From the NCBI GenBank assembly GCA_001692895.1, contig KV748219.1, forward strand, positions 620,001 through 684,000: 64,000 nucleotides of DNA, given 5' to 3'. The DNA is from Cenococcum geophilum 1.58 (Eukaryota > Ascomycota > Dothideomycetes > Gloniales > Gloniaceae). Under the pieces are notes generated by a model. It was not told the DNA's origin. It made no database searches and was given only the letters and a program-made list of their open reading frames with translations. Below, one piece after another: positions 49,101-60,880 of the stretch (its first letter is position 1; each line of letters opens with the position of its first letter). The translations under genes and the position numbers were made by a program.

Positions 49101-51365
49101 CCTAAAATTAGTAAGAAGATAGCCCTATAAATGGCCTTTAAAGCTATTAATAACACGGCTGGCCTAGAAGGCCTAGTCCCTATACTCCTAGTCTTCGGAG
49201 CCTACCCCCGAATAGTTAAATCGGACGCGCTATTACCTTTAGTTATACAGCGAGCTGCGGCCATTAAGAAAGCAATGGTGGAAATTTAGAAGCTATAAGC
49301 TAAACGATAGATCGCTAATGCTTTTAATATGCGAAACGGACCACAAACTAACGCTATTTACGGCCTCCCACCTAGTTTGCCTGTCTTAGTCTGGAGAGAA
49401 GGCAATACTAGCTAGAGTGGTTATTGGGATGGGCTACATACGCTACTTACCGTTAATGGTAAGACCTGTACTATAAAGCTACTAAATAGGCCTACGACCT
49501 TTCGCTCTACGGTTGTAAAATCTTACCTACTAGACCTATAAGACCTAGTCGAACCACAAGAGCCTGTTAAATTAGCTAAACTAGTACCTTTACTAGCTGA
49601 ACCTTAATCGTTACCTAAAGCCGAACCACAGTTACCGCCAAAGCGAGGTAGAGGTCGCCCCCGTAAATACCTATTACTTACAGCTATTATAGATATAGCT
49701 ACTATAGACGCTACAATAGATATAGGTGCTTTTACGGGTGATATTGCAGATATTGCTAATATCGCTATTTACTTACAGAACGATAATAATACCTAATTCA
49801 GCGCTTTACGATAAAAGGAGGTTATAGGCCTACTTAAGAAAGGCGTCTTTAAGATTATTAAGCTACGCGATATACTAAAGGGGGTTAGACTCTTTAACTT
49901 ACGGTTTATTAATAAGATTAAGAATAAGGGAACCGATAGAGCCTTTAAGAAATTATAACTTATTATATAGGCCTATAATGATTTAGAGAAAAAGCTAGTC
50001 CTTACTTAATTACTAACAATTTAACGGGTTAGCCAGCGGCTAATTCTCTGTATCGCTGCTATGCTACTATAGATACGACTCTACCTCTAAGACATCTTAT
50101 AAGCCTACGTCCAGTCCACTATAAACCTAAACCGCGAATTCTATATACGACTACTATATAAGCTAAATAAACAATTAGGAATTAATACGGACTCCGTTCT
50201 AAAGGTTATAAAGCCACTTTATAAAGTACCTAAAGCTAGAAACTACTGGTTTAAGACCTACTATTTATACTATATTAATTAGCTGTAAATAAACTAGTCT
50301 ACGTACAACCCTTACTTACTCTATAGCGATAAGCCTTTTAGAATTATTGGCCTATAGACTAACGATATACTGTTCCTCGCAGATAATACCTTTATAAAGG
50401 CTAAATAAAGCAAACTATATAAGGCTAAATTTATGGCTAAGGAGCGAGAGTAATTAACCACTAATATACCAATTAAGTTTAACGGAGGACTTATTTAATT
50501 AACACAAGATGGGAGTATTACGCTAACGCAAAAGCGCCAGTGTAAGAACCTTAGTATGGTTAATACTACGCCAGTAGACAGCACTAGCTCTAGAGGAGTT
50601 ATATATAGCCTACTTATACTAAAGGACTAGTATATTGCTTAACGCGCTAAAGGAGCCTATATTGCCTTAGTCTGCTAGCTAGAGGCCTTATTTAACCTAT
50701 CCTTTACTACCTAGGTAATTAACCCAGTTAAAGACAATATAAAGAGTCTTAATAAGCGATTAAGCTAGTAGATTAAGAACGCAAATAGAGGCCTAAAGTT
50801 CGTTAAGCTAGACGTTAATACCTTATAACTCCTAGTATTTATAAACGCTTCCTTCGCCAATAATAAGGACTTATCTTCGCAAATTGGCTACATATTTATA
50901 CTAGCAGACGCCTTAAATAAGGCAAATATCGTTTATTAGTCCTTAATTAAGTGTAAAAGAGTCACTAGGAGTATATTAGCCTTAGAGTTATACGGTATAG
51001 CGTATAGTTTTAACATAGGCGCTATAATCAAATCTACGCTAGATAAGGTCTTACAGGTTAACTTACTACTTATTCTCTATACTGATTTAAAGTCTTTATA
51101 TAACTATCTTATCCGACTAGGAACTACACAAGAGAAACACTTAATAATTAATATAATATGCCTTCGCCAAGCTTATAAACAAAGACAGATTACTAAAGTT
51201 AAGTAGATTAATAGAGATACTAACCCTACGGACGCTATAATAAAGGGTAAGCCCTATACGGTATTATTATAGCTTATTAACACGAATTAAGTTAAATTAC
51301 GGGCTATAGGGTGGGTTAAGCGAACGGATTCAACTTTAGTTTAGTATCGGCGCTAGTACTAAGCG

Positions 51366-51412
51366 AGCCAATAGCGATTTTCTATCTCAGGGATAGAAAA
51401 TCCTGATTGGTT
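51366..51412. repeat. palindrome 2 copy in Copia F
   Basis: The best preserved copy: AGCCAATAGCGATTTTCTAT, a short centre CTCAGGG, then ATAGAAAATCCTGATTGGTT. The arms pair with few mismatches. Confidence 0.85.
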
Positions 51413-51501
51413 GGCAGAAGTTAGGTTCGGCAGAATTCGGCAGAATTCGGTAACATGTCAGAATTTGGCAGAATTTGGTAATATGGCAGAATTTGGCAGA
51501 A
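51411..51501. repeat. GGCAGAA tandem array in Copia F
   Basis: About seven imperfect units of GGCAGAATT (reverse complement of the D3 TTCTGCC array), directly after palindrome 2. Confidence 0.8.
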
Positions 51502-51588
51502 AGTCGCTATTGCATATATACTACGAATAGCCTAAAAGTAGACTTAACTTTAAAGTGTAAATTAGTCTTCTTTTTAGAGTTGCTCTAG

Positions 51589-51761
51589 TATTGGAATGTT
51601 AATTATATAACGTGGTCACGGGACTATATAGCGAGGTTAGCTAACCTAACCTTAGAGCAACCCCTTACTTCTAGTAAAAACAATTAACTACTAACTTCAA
51701 CACCGCATACGTACCACTATAAGTGATATTCGTGCACGTTAATAAAGCGAGTATACCGACA
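51589..51761 (+). repeat. 3' LTR of F
   Basis: 173 bp, followed by AATAC. Confidence 0.92.
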
Positions 51762-52410
51762 AATACTTATTTATAATTATTACATAACTTTATAAAAAAC
51801 CTTTTTTAAAAAATATATTTTAGAGTAATTAAATTTATGTATATGCTTAATATAACTCTAAATTTGTCTATATTTTAGGTATTTTTTACCTATATATTAA
51901 TCTTTTTAAATACCCTATTAATTTATATACCTTCTATTAATTAGGTATATATAATTTTTATATAAAGATTTTATTTAGAGTAGCTAATTACCTATATTTT
52001 ACTAAGGGCCTTAATATTGCTACCTTAACTAGAGACTTAAGCTATTTTTTTAATATATAATTACTTATATAATAGGGAAATTTTTTATAAATCCTATTTA
52101 AGTACCTAATTTATAAGGAAGGCCTATTATATAGGAGTCAATTGCTATTTACATTGGTGTATAAATTGTTTTAGTAGTCTGTTATTTAATTATCACTTAA
52201 GATTAACAAAGGGACACTATATACAAGCACTGCTTTTTGTATAGACTTATAAATATCAGGTTTAGAATCTATAATAGCTATTTATAAGTTCTACTTATTT
52301 TTGTTTATATTGATTAATTTTTTATAAAGAAAATAAGTTAATTAATTGGTGGTTTAATTTTAGTTAGATGGCTGTATTTAGGAGGTAACTAAGTTCTATA
52401 GGTCCGAGCT
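51762..52410. other. right part of the DNA transposon, no readable gene
   Basis: AT-rich DNA between F and the right inverted terminal repeat (which ends at 52410). No frame can be read. Confidence 0.5.
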
Positions 52411-52425
52411 TAGAATTACTACCGC

Positions 52426-52621
52426 TGTTACAGTGCTGCAATAAAGTAGACTAAATAACTACGTTATAGTATAAAGAGGAGAAGAAGGTATAAGGGGGTA
52501 TTATATATAAATAGTAGGGCCAGCCGCTAAGGCGCTAGTGGTGGGCTAGCTAATAGTAGGAAATAGTATAAGATAGTACGAGACAGTATAAAATAGTATG
52601 CGTTAGATTAGTGCCGTAACA
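52426..52621 (-). repeat. 3' LTR of G
   Basis: About 196 bp, TGTTACAG...GTGCCGTAACA, followed on its inner side by the polypurine tract. Confidence 0.7.
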
Positions 52622-52709
52622 GTACTCCCCTCCCTAGAAGGTTTAGTCCCTAAACTAAATAACTTGTTTTTGCTATAAAGATATTACTTCTACTTACCGC
52701 TCTTAACTA

Positions 52710-52757
52710 AGCTAATAGCGATTTTCTATACCGGGCATAGAAAACCCCAACTAGCCA
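52710..52757. repeat. palindrome 2 copy in Gypsy G
   Basis: AGCTAATAGCGATTTTCTAT, centre ACCGGGC, then ATAGAAAACCCCAACTAGCC. Confidence 0.82.
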
Positions 52758-52840
52758 GTTTATCAAATAAAGTCGATAGAACTCTATACCGCTACCGCAT
52801 AGCGCTTTTTAGCAAAAAAAAGAAAACCAACTAATTAGAT

Positions 52841-52863
52841 AACTTTAACTAGCGGTTAAAGTT
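52841..52863. repeat. palindrome 1 copy in Gypsy G
   Basis: AACTTTAACTAGCGGTTAAA plus GTT. It is preceded by CTAATTAGAT, so the flanking side is reversed compared with C and D3. Confidence 0.82.
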
Positions 52864-53104
52864 CTATAAGATCTTAACCACTATAAATTATCTTCGTAGT
52901 CGGCCACGGTTTTAGCATAACTCTCCCTTATCTTATACCTAGTCTAAAGGTCCTAGCTTCTTAGGGTATTATTTATAAAACTTTAGTAGTATACACTTAT
53001 ACCCTTTTAGGGATTTCTTAGGTTCCCAGGTTTCTTTATTATAATACTTCTACTTAATATAATATATTAAGCCGTGCTTATCTATCTATTTATTATATAT
53101 ATTA

Positions 53105-53542
53105 ACGTAGTTTATAAGCGAGTAGTCCGTATAAGTAAGCGGCCCACCTTAAAAACTTACCAAAAACTAGAAAATCAATACCCTATTATCTTAACAGCCA
53201 CTTAATAATAAATTCTAATAATTTCAGATTTAGACTTTTATATATACCTTATAGCTGCTATTAAAGTTATATAGTAAACTATTTAATAGTTCTTAAGATA
53301 TAGTAAGATATAGTATTTTAGCCTTATTTTAGCCCCCCAAATTTTAATATTTTAAAAACTACTAAACTATTTACTATATAATTTTAATAGAGGCTATAAA
53401 GTATATATAAAAGCCTAAATCTAAATTATTAGAATTTATTATTAGGTAGTTGTTAAGATATTAAGGTATAGATTTTCTAGTTTTTGGTGAGTTTTTAAGG
53501 TGGGCCGCTCGCTTATACGGACCACTCGCTTATAAACTACGT
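53105..53542. mobile_element. MITE-b, TA-flanked inverted-repeat element
   Basis: A 438-bp element with inverted terminal repeats of about 130 bp. The left end is ACGTAGTTTATAAGCGAG and the right end its complement. TA lies at 53103-53104 and 53543-53544. Like MITE-a it starts ACGT, carries a repeated sub-motif (TATAAGCGAG) near the tip and has inner arms with TATCTTAAC...AATAAATTC. It has no coding capacity. It is inserted in the 3' part of Gypsy G. Confidence 0.82.
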
Positions 53543-56500
53543 TAAGGATCTTTTTAAATTCCCACTTATCCGTAATATTGCCGTTATTATCCCTTTTAGC
53601 TATCCTACCTGTAATATTATAATATTCCTTTTATTAATGTGTGCTTAACTAGGGATCTCTTTAGGGAACTAAAGGCGGACTTTTAAAGTATAGAAAGATT
53701 TATTAACACGGATATAGTCTAGAAGGTTAACTATAACTACTTCTCTATAGGTAGCTAGAACGGGCTAAGGTCCGTCCTAGTTATTATCCTACTTCCTCTT
53801 AGGCCGGTTAGTCTTTATATTTTTAAGGCTAACTATAACTATATTATCCTTTTTAAATATTATACCTTTATCTTATTTTATATTAGCGTTATCTTTATAG
53901 CGTCGCTAGGAGATATAAGCTAGGGCTTTAAGCTAGGTTAAGATACGCTTAAAGTGGTTAGTAATAGTATTAGCTTATAGGTACTCCTTCTTTATATATA
54001 TAGATAGGGCTAATAGCTAGGGGCCTACTGGTTTAATGCCCAGACGTGGGTTATAGCTATAGTTAGTAAAGAATAATAAGATTTCCGTGGTCTTATTAAC
54101 CTAATTATTTATAGTAAGCTTAGTAAGGGGGAGCTAATTTACCTAGTTATCCTAGGTAAAGCTTATAAAGGCGCGTAGGTACTTATTTATTACTATATTA
54201 ACAATCTCGGTTTAACTATCTATTTTAGGGTGCTATGTGGAGCTAGGGCTTAGGATTACCTTTAGGCGCTAGTTTAGGCGACGCTAGAAGTTAGAAATAA
54301 ATAAAGAGCCTCTATTAGAAATAATAGTATTTAAAGCGCCGTATAGCTTATAGATAGTGTAGATAAATGCTTTAATAAGCTTCTTAGTATCTAGGCTAGT
54401 AATAGAAATAAAGTGTCTTATCTTTATTAGGCGGTTAACAATAACAATAATATATCTATATATTTTACCGTTATAAAGGCACTTAGGTAAGTCGACGACG
54501 TAGTTAATAGAGATATTAGTTTATAGGCGGACTAGTAGTTCTAGTAGTTTTAGAAAACTAGGTGGTGCTAAGCGTAAGGTCTTTATACGGAAGTAAAAAG
54601 CGCAGTCTCTTATAAAGGTAGCCGTAAACTATAAAATACCTAGCTACTAATACGTTTAATTAAGGAAGTCTAGTATCTTAACGCGGCTTAAGTAACCTAT
54701 AGGGCCTAAATTATATATGCGGTATATAACTTCTAGTTAGAGTTTAGGTAAATTAGGGATAAATACTTAATTCCTATAGTAGATTAGGCCGTTAATAATT
54801 AAATATTTAGATTTATTATAGCGAAGTAGCTTTCTAATCTACTTAGGCCAACGGCGTGCTTTATAGTCTTCCTATTTGCGTAGCGCAGCTAATATATTCC
54901 TAGCGAGTTTATTCTTTATATAGGCATTCTTAATAAGCTCCTTAAGGGGTTTTTTCTTAGGTTTTAGGTCTATTACTATAATAAAGTCTTTAATGCTTTA
55001 GTCTTAGGATTCGCTTAGTAGCTCTTCTAGGATGGTAGGGTTAACTTTTTTTAGTAGTAAGATAATACGGTCTTGGTGTTATAGACGTTTATTATTAGTA
55101 TTAGTAGGTATAACACCTAGGAGGCGACTAAGAGCGTCTAGGATTATGGCTTTAGTGCTAAGCCTATAGGTAATAATAAAGTTAAATTAGGAAAGGAACT
55201 TAGCCTAGTGGACTTAGTACTGATTTAAATATTTTATTATTATAAAGGTCTAGAGGTTCTTATAGTCTATAATAATTTTAAATAGCTATTTAGTTTCTTA
55301 TAGTTTAGGGCACTATTCTTTTAGTGCCTTAACAATTACTAGGAGCTCCTTATTGTATATTTTATAGTTATATTTAGGGGCTAAGTGCTTAGTAGAGAAG
55401 AATGCAACTAGCTTAAACTTATTACTTTTATTAGCTTAATAGAGAACTCTACCTAAAGCCTAGTTTAAGGCGTCTATCTCTACTATAGTCTTCTTTATAT
55501 AGTTAGGACCGGTACTGTAGTAAACGCTATTTTTAGGGTCTAGAACGCCTATATTTGGTTAGGGCCCTATAACTAGCTAATACTCTTTTTTAGTAGCCTA
55601 GTTATAGGCTTAACTACCTTAGAGTAGCCTTAGATAAATTATTAGTAGAAGTTTACAAAGCCAAGAAATTACTATAATTCCTTAACTAATATTAGGTCCT
55701 TTTATTCCTATAAAGCCTGCACCTTCTTAAGGTCTATAGTTATGCCGTTAGTTAAGATAATTAAGCTAAGGTATTTTGTTTTAGTAGTATAAAACTTAAA
55801 GTTATTAATATTAATCTAGAGTCTAGCATTACTAAGTCTCTAGATAATTTTATTTATATATTTTATATACTTAGCGCGTATTTTTAAGAAGATAAGAATA
55901 TTATTAAGATACGCAGTACAGTAGTTATTAAGGGCGTTATATAAAATATAGTTAATATAGTTTTAAAATATAGCGGGTGCGTTATAGAGACTAAATAGTA
56001 TAGCTAATATTTTATAGAGCCTAAACTAGGTAATAAATGCTATAAGCTACTTATAGCCTTTTATAATCTAGATCTGGTTAAACGTAGTAATTACGTTAAG
56101 CTTAGTAAAGTACTTAGCACTATAGAGTGCATTAAGTATCTTATAGACTAGTAGTAATAAATACCAATTCTTAATAGTAACTGTATTTAGGCCTTAGTAG
56201 TTATAGTAGATTTATATACCGCCACTAGGTTTTATAGTAAGGAGGAGTAATACGGCGGCTAGTAAGGTTAATTTATGGATAAAACCCTTATCTAGTATCT
56301 TATTAATCCACTTCTTTACGTAACTAAGTTTAGTAGGTAAAAGTAGTCTATTTTTATAATACAGGGCCTACTTTCTGGATATAATCTTAATTTTATAGTC
56401 CTATGATTGGTAAGGGGGCAGCTTATCTATATTCTTAGGGAGGAAGTGTTTAATATATTCGCAAAACTCTTTTAGTAAGCATTATAAAATATCTTTATAG

Positions 56501-59499
56501 GTTAACCCTAGTTTACCTTTTAGAAATTTCTTAATATTAGTATTAACTATCTTTTAGCGTAGAAACTTAGACTTTATTTTTAGGTTTATCTTAAAGAAGT
56601 TATAAAAATAAGGGGGTAGCACTTTATGGGCTTCGTCTATTATATAATTGCCTTCCACTAGCTAGTAAAAAGACCTTTTTAATAGGTTTAGTATTTCTAT
56701 TAGGCCTATAGGCAGCTCCTTAAGTAGCTATTAATGCTCTTCTTATTTAACCAGTTCTACTAGCTCCGCTATATAGATCTTTATTACCTTTATATCTTTT
56801 TATTTATAGAACTAGGTGAAATTAATAGCATAAGTGCATTTAATATCGTTTAGGTTGGGGCGTATTTAGTTCTCTAGTGTTATAGCTAGGCTAGCACAGC
56901 TTAGTCGGCCTAGGGGGGCGGAAATAAGGCGGCGGCCCTATATGGTACGCGCGGGAGATAGGTATAAGGTTAGGCGTTATAGGGGAGAGGTCTTAATTAC
57001 TCTGGTTTTAGTCTTAGCTATAATGCCCTTAGCTATTATATATGCGGTCGCATATATATATAGTAAATAACTTAAGGTTAGGTATTTTATTAGCTAACCT
57101 AGGTTAAGTGGGTATATATAGGGGGCTTAAGGTTTTAGCGGAGTTTATTTTTTTAGGAGATAAGGCGGTAATCTAGTCTTCTAGAATCTCTACTTAGTTT
57201 ACTGCGTATATTAGCTTACTAGTATTAAGCACCTCTTTTACTATTAGCTAACGGTATCTAAGTGTTAGCTATGCGATGCGTCCGCATAGTACTACTTAGT
57301 TATAGTTATAAATATGCTATAGGAGATAGTTATAGGTATAGTAATTAGAGTTAAACTTAAGCTCTAGGGCAGGGAAGTCTGCCCTTAGGTTGTGCTTTTT
57401 AAGCTAGGGCATTCTAAGAATTACTAGTATAGAGGGTAATAACTTTATAACGTAGAAGAGTATAAATTCTATATAGTAGCCAATTATTATTATCACTGTA
57501 AATTAGTGGGTAATAAACCCGAATAGGAGTCTATTAGTAAGGCGGAGTGGTTTTAGAACTAAGAGTCTTTTTATTATAATATTATGCTTTTTTATAACCA
57601 AGTCTTTATTTATAAACGCTGGTACTATACTACTAGTATTAATAAGGCTTACTATTTTAATAAGAACTTTTAGGAGTAGGTTACGCAGTAAGGAGAGGTA
57701 GGTCTAAATAAGGATAGTATTCCTATTGCTATTTACTATTCTAAGGTTAAGTAGTAATTAGCTTAAAATAAGGTTTAACTAATCTAGTAGTATAAATCCA
57801 ATCCTTTTATTCTCCTCCCTATATAGTTCTAACCCTTAAAGGCAACTTAGTCTAAGGGTTAGCCTTTTAATAGCTAAATTATAGGGCTTAGCTAGTAGCT
57901 ATAGTCTTAGCTAATATATCCTAATATATTAGCCTCTAACGGTATATATATACTAGAGGGTACTTTACTAATAATATAGCCGGTCTTATAATTAGTAGTA
58001 GTATAGAGCATTTATCTATAGTTTATGTACGGGACTATTAGCTAAGGCTGTATTAGGGAAGAGAATTATAGGGGTAGGTCTCTATATCTAAACCTACGTC
58101 CTTATTTATAGTTACTGCCTTAGTTACTATCCCCTTTATTAAAAAATCTACTGTGGCTAAAAGGGGGTTAACGCAGTAGTATTAAAAGGGGGTTTAGGTT
58201 CTTCTAGGGGTTATAAGTATCTTTTTAGTAGCTAGGTTAACCATACGCTATATAAAGTCTATTATCTATATAATATCTTTAGATATTATTAGGGAGACTA
58301 TTACTACCGCTACTGAACTTAACGGCGTTAAGGTTTATTAGGTTATTCTATAGTAATATAGGTTAATAGCCGCCAGCAGTACTTAGCTTAGCGGTATTTA
58401 GCTTAGTATAGTAGGTATAATTTTATAGGTTATGAGCAAATATATCTATCTACTTGCTCTAGCCTTTATAGTTAGTATTACTAATTTTACGGCTAAGGGT
58501 AAGGGCTAGGTCCTTTATCTTAGAGGATATATTCTTTTTAAGTAAATCTACTTTTTATTCCTTAGTCTTGTTTACTTTAATTATTAACTTATTAAGCTTT
58601 GCTTTCCAGGACCAGTAGTTATACTCGCCTTAACTTAAGGTATCTAGCTTATTTTTAGCTGCTTAGGTTATATCTATAGTCTTATAATACTTCCTTATAT
58701 ACCTAAACATAGACTCTTAGTTAGAGAAGGTCCATTTACTTAAGTTATTTAGGTGTATACGTAGCATATTAAGGCTATACTTAACATAGTTATAAGCCTT
58801 ATCTGTTAGCATGTCTAATATATAAAGGACTTTATTTATTAGGGTCTTAAAGCACTTTATATCCCTCTAGAAAACACCTTAGATCTTTATTTCCTATATT
58901 TTAAAATTTTCTTACTTTATAGTCGGTAATCCCTTGCTATTAAATGGGGTTAAATCTTTTACTTTACGCTTTTTTCTATAGGGCTTAGTTAGAAAAGGAG
59001 AGCTAGTAGCGGTATTCTTATTGGTAATAGTCTAGGTAAGTATAGTAATCTAAAGACTTAGGCTTTATATGGTCTAAGTATTTATAAAGTTTTACTATTT
59101 ATATTGTTATATATATAGTTTAAGCATCTTAAAGGAGTCGATTCTATGCTGAGCTTCTTTAAGTTAGGACTTTATAGTTTGGCCTTTATTATAGATGGCT
59201 TAAAGACCACTCTTAACGCTAGTTAGGAAAGTTATATATATAGAGAGGTGCTAGAAGGTTCCTGCTACGTTAAGGTCCTTAGGGTACTCTAGGCTACTTC
59301 TAATTGCCTAGGTAATATAGGTATAGGAGGTATTAAAAAGGTAGGCGAGTGCTTTGCGTATATTTGTTAACGGGGTATTATCTATATTATAGTCGCCTAT
59401 TTTAAGGGATCTGTATAAGGCAATTAAAGTCTATAAGGCTGGCTGTAGTACTAAGATTATTTATAACTATGCTGGGGTTATCTAGAACTTATAGTATAG

Positions 59500-59615
59500 T
59501 GTTATCGGTCGCGCCAGGTCGCAATTATACTAGGAAAATAGAAATAATGGACTAGGAAAAAATAAAGGTTATAATAGGGCGCAATTAGGGTATGCGTTAG
59601 GTCAGTGCCGTAACA
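59500..59615 (-). repeat. right-end LTR-like sequence of G
   Basis: 116 bp, TGTTATCGG...CAGTGCCGTAACA. Its outer 30 bp match the left LTR; the rest does not, so its full extent is uncertain. Confidence 0.45.
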
Positions 59616-59821
59616 ACCACCACTGTCCCTTTTAATGCCCCGCCTCCTACCCCTACTACTACTACCCTTAATCTCCTCTTATCCGCCTAGTATTATACTA
59701 ACTTATAAAATACTAGCGGCTTAAATACTCCGGCTAGGCAATTTAGGCATATAGGTGTAGCTTAGTAGAGCGCTTTATCGGCTTATTACTGTAAGGTAAT
59801 AGCCTATTTTTATTTAATAGA
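59616..59821 (+). other. decayed host sequence between G and H
   Basis: Pro/Thr-rich plus-strand reading (CCTCCTACCCCTACTACTAC). It may be the continuation of the gag-like frame that starts at 27242. No complete gene. Confidence 0.3.
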
Positions 59822-60211
59822 TGTTACGGACCTTATATTAGTAGTAGTATAACTACTAAAAAGAGATATAAACGGGTTAGTTAAGATAGTATAGGAGGCA
59901 CTAAAACCGATCGAGCTATAGAATAAGGAGTAGCTAAGTTATATAGTTAGTTATGTTATAAGTTTAAAATGTAGAAACGTAGAAATATAGAAACGTAAAA
60001 TATACTAGCGTACTTAGTATATTTTTTAGGCGTAGTATTATATATTTAAAGGACTATTGTCCCTACCTAAATAGTTCTTTTCTTTATAGTAAATCTTAAA
60101 ATATAATTAGAGTAAATCTATTAGGTAACCTACTCTACTAATTATATTTATATTTATATACCTAGCCTATTAATAAGTCTACCATGGTATTTCCTACAAG
60201 ACTTCGTTATA
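59822..60211 (+). repeat. 5' LTR of H
   Basis: About 390 bp. It is the reverse complement of the E LTR (60881-61273), with many transitions. Confidence 0.78.
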
Positions 60212-60880
60212 TATTTACTACTAAGATTATAATAAAAGAAGTTAAATAATATGCTATCTAAAATAGTAACTATAACGCTACCTATAGTAATAACTACTTT
60301 AGGATTAGAAGGAAATACTAGCATACAGGATAATAACTTAATAGTAGTTATAATAAACTAGTTTAGGAGTGTTATAAAGCAGAATAATGCTAATAACTAA
60401 GTATTACTTTAGCAACTATAAAATATAAAGAGAGAAAAGATTAAGTTGCTATTAATTAAAAGATTTTTAGAAGAGAAGTATAAGCTAAAGGGATTCCTTA
60501 CTTAAATAAAGTTAAAAATCTAATATAAAGGAACTAAGTTAAAATAAACAATAGACTAGATAGCGTACACAAGATTATTCTTAATAGGTATAGCACTAGA
60601 GTAGTTTAAACCTTGTTTTACGGAGATATAGGCTAATAGATTAATAACTACTAACCTAAAGGTATGGTATATGTTCTTAAGCTAAGAGAGATTTATTAGT
60701 AGACTAATATAAATATATAGAGATCTGGGATTAATAGCGATAGCTAAAGAAAGCTATACTAACTTACGTAAAAGGGATTAACGATAGACTATATAATATA
60801 GTTCTAAATACTAGTAGCGCAGACTAAATAGAACTAAGGGGCGTTAATAGCTTAGTATAGAAGGGGGCTAAAGGCTAAAG
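59822..60880 (+). mobile_element. Gypsy H, 5' LTR and gag part only in window, fossil
   Basis: A plus-strand copy of the A/B family: 5' LTR at 59822-60211 (TGTTACGGACC...CTTCGTTATA) and gag remains to 60880. It then stops abruptly at the LTR of E. Most likely E inserted into H and the rest of H is outside the window. Heavily RIP-mutated and broken. Confidence 0.75.

Larger units (their letters stand above)
45422..51761 (+). mobile_element. Ty1/Copia element F, complete outline, fossil
   Basis: Two 173-bp LTRs (45422-45594, 51589-51761; TGTCGGAA...GTATACCGACA) and the exact target duplication AATAC on both sides. Length 6.34 kb. Order is Copia-type: minisatellite leader, gag (about 46150-47960, with Ala/Pro-rich repeats at 46600-46850 and a cysteine cluster near 47697-47760), protease (about 48150-48450), integrase (about 48620-49350), reverse transcriptase (about 49990-50800) and RNase H (about 50860-51290). 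Integrase before reverse transcriptase separates it from the Gypsy elements. The 3' part has palindrome 2 and a TTCTGCC array. Broken. Confidence 0.92.
27745..52410. mobile_element. TA-flanked DNA transposon, about 1.7 kb net, split by D1 and F
   Basis: The left end AGCTCGGACCCATAGAACT (27745 onward) is the inverted complement of the right end AGTTCTATAGGTCCGAGCT (up to 52410), and the similarity goes on for about 45 bp. TA lies outside both ends (27743-27744, 52411-52412). Removing D1 and F with their duplications leaves about 1.69 kb (27745-27992, 44619-45421, 51762-52410), the size of a Tc1/mariner or Fot1/pogo transposon. The remaining DNA is so AT-rich that I cannot recognise a transposase or its strand. 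This is the oldest dated layer in this half of the window. Confidence 0.65.
52426..59615 (-). mobile_element. Ty3/Gypsy element G with unequal ends, fossil
   Basis: Minus-strand Gypsy coding remains: gag (about 59430-58500), reverse transcriptase (about 56450-55900, clear Gypsy blocks near 56080-55870), RNase H (about 55550-55150) and integrase (about 54950-53700). The left end (52426-52621) is LTR-like, followed by a polypurine tract read as GTACTCCCCTCCC. The right end (59500-59615) shares only about 30 terminal bases (GTGCCGTAACA) with it. Flanks ACCGC and ACCAC could be a 5-bp duplication with one transition. Palindromes 1 and 2 are in its 3' part, and MITE-b is inserted in it. Broken. 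Confidence 0.75.
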
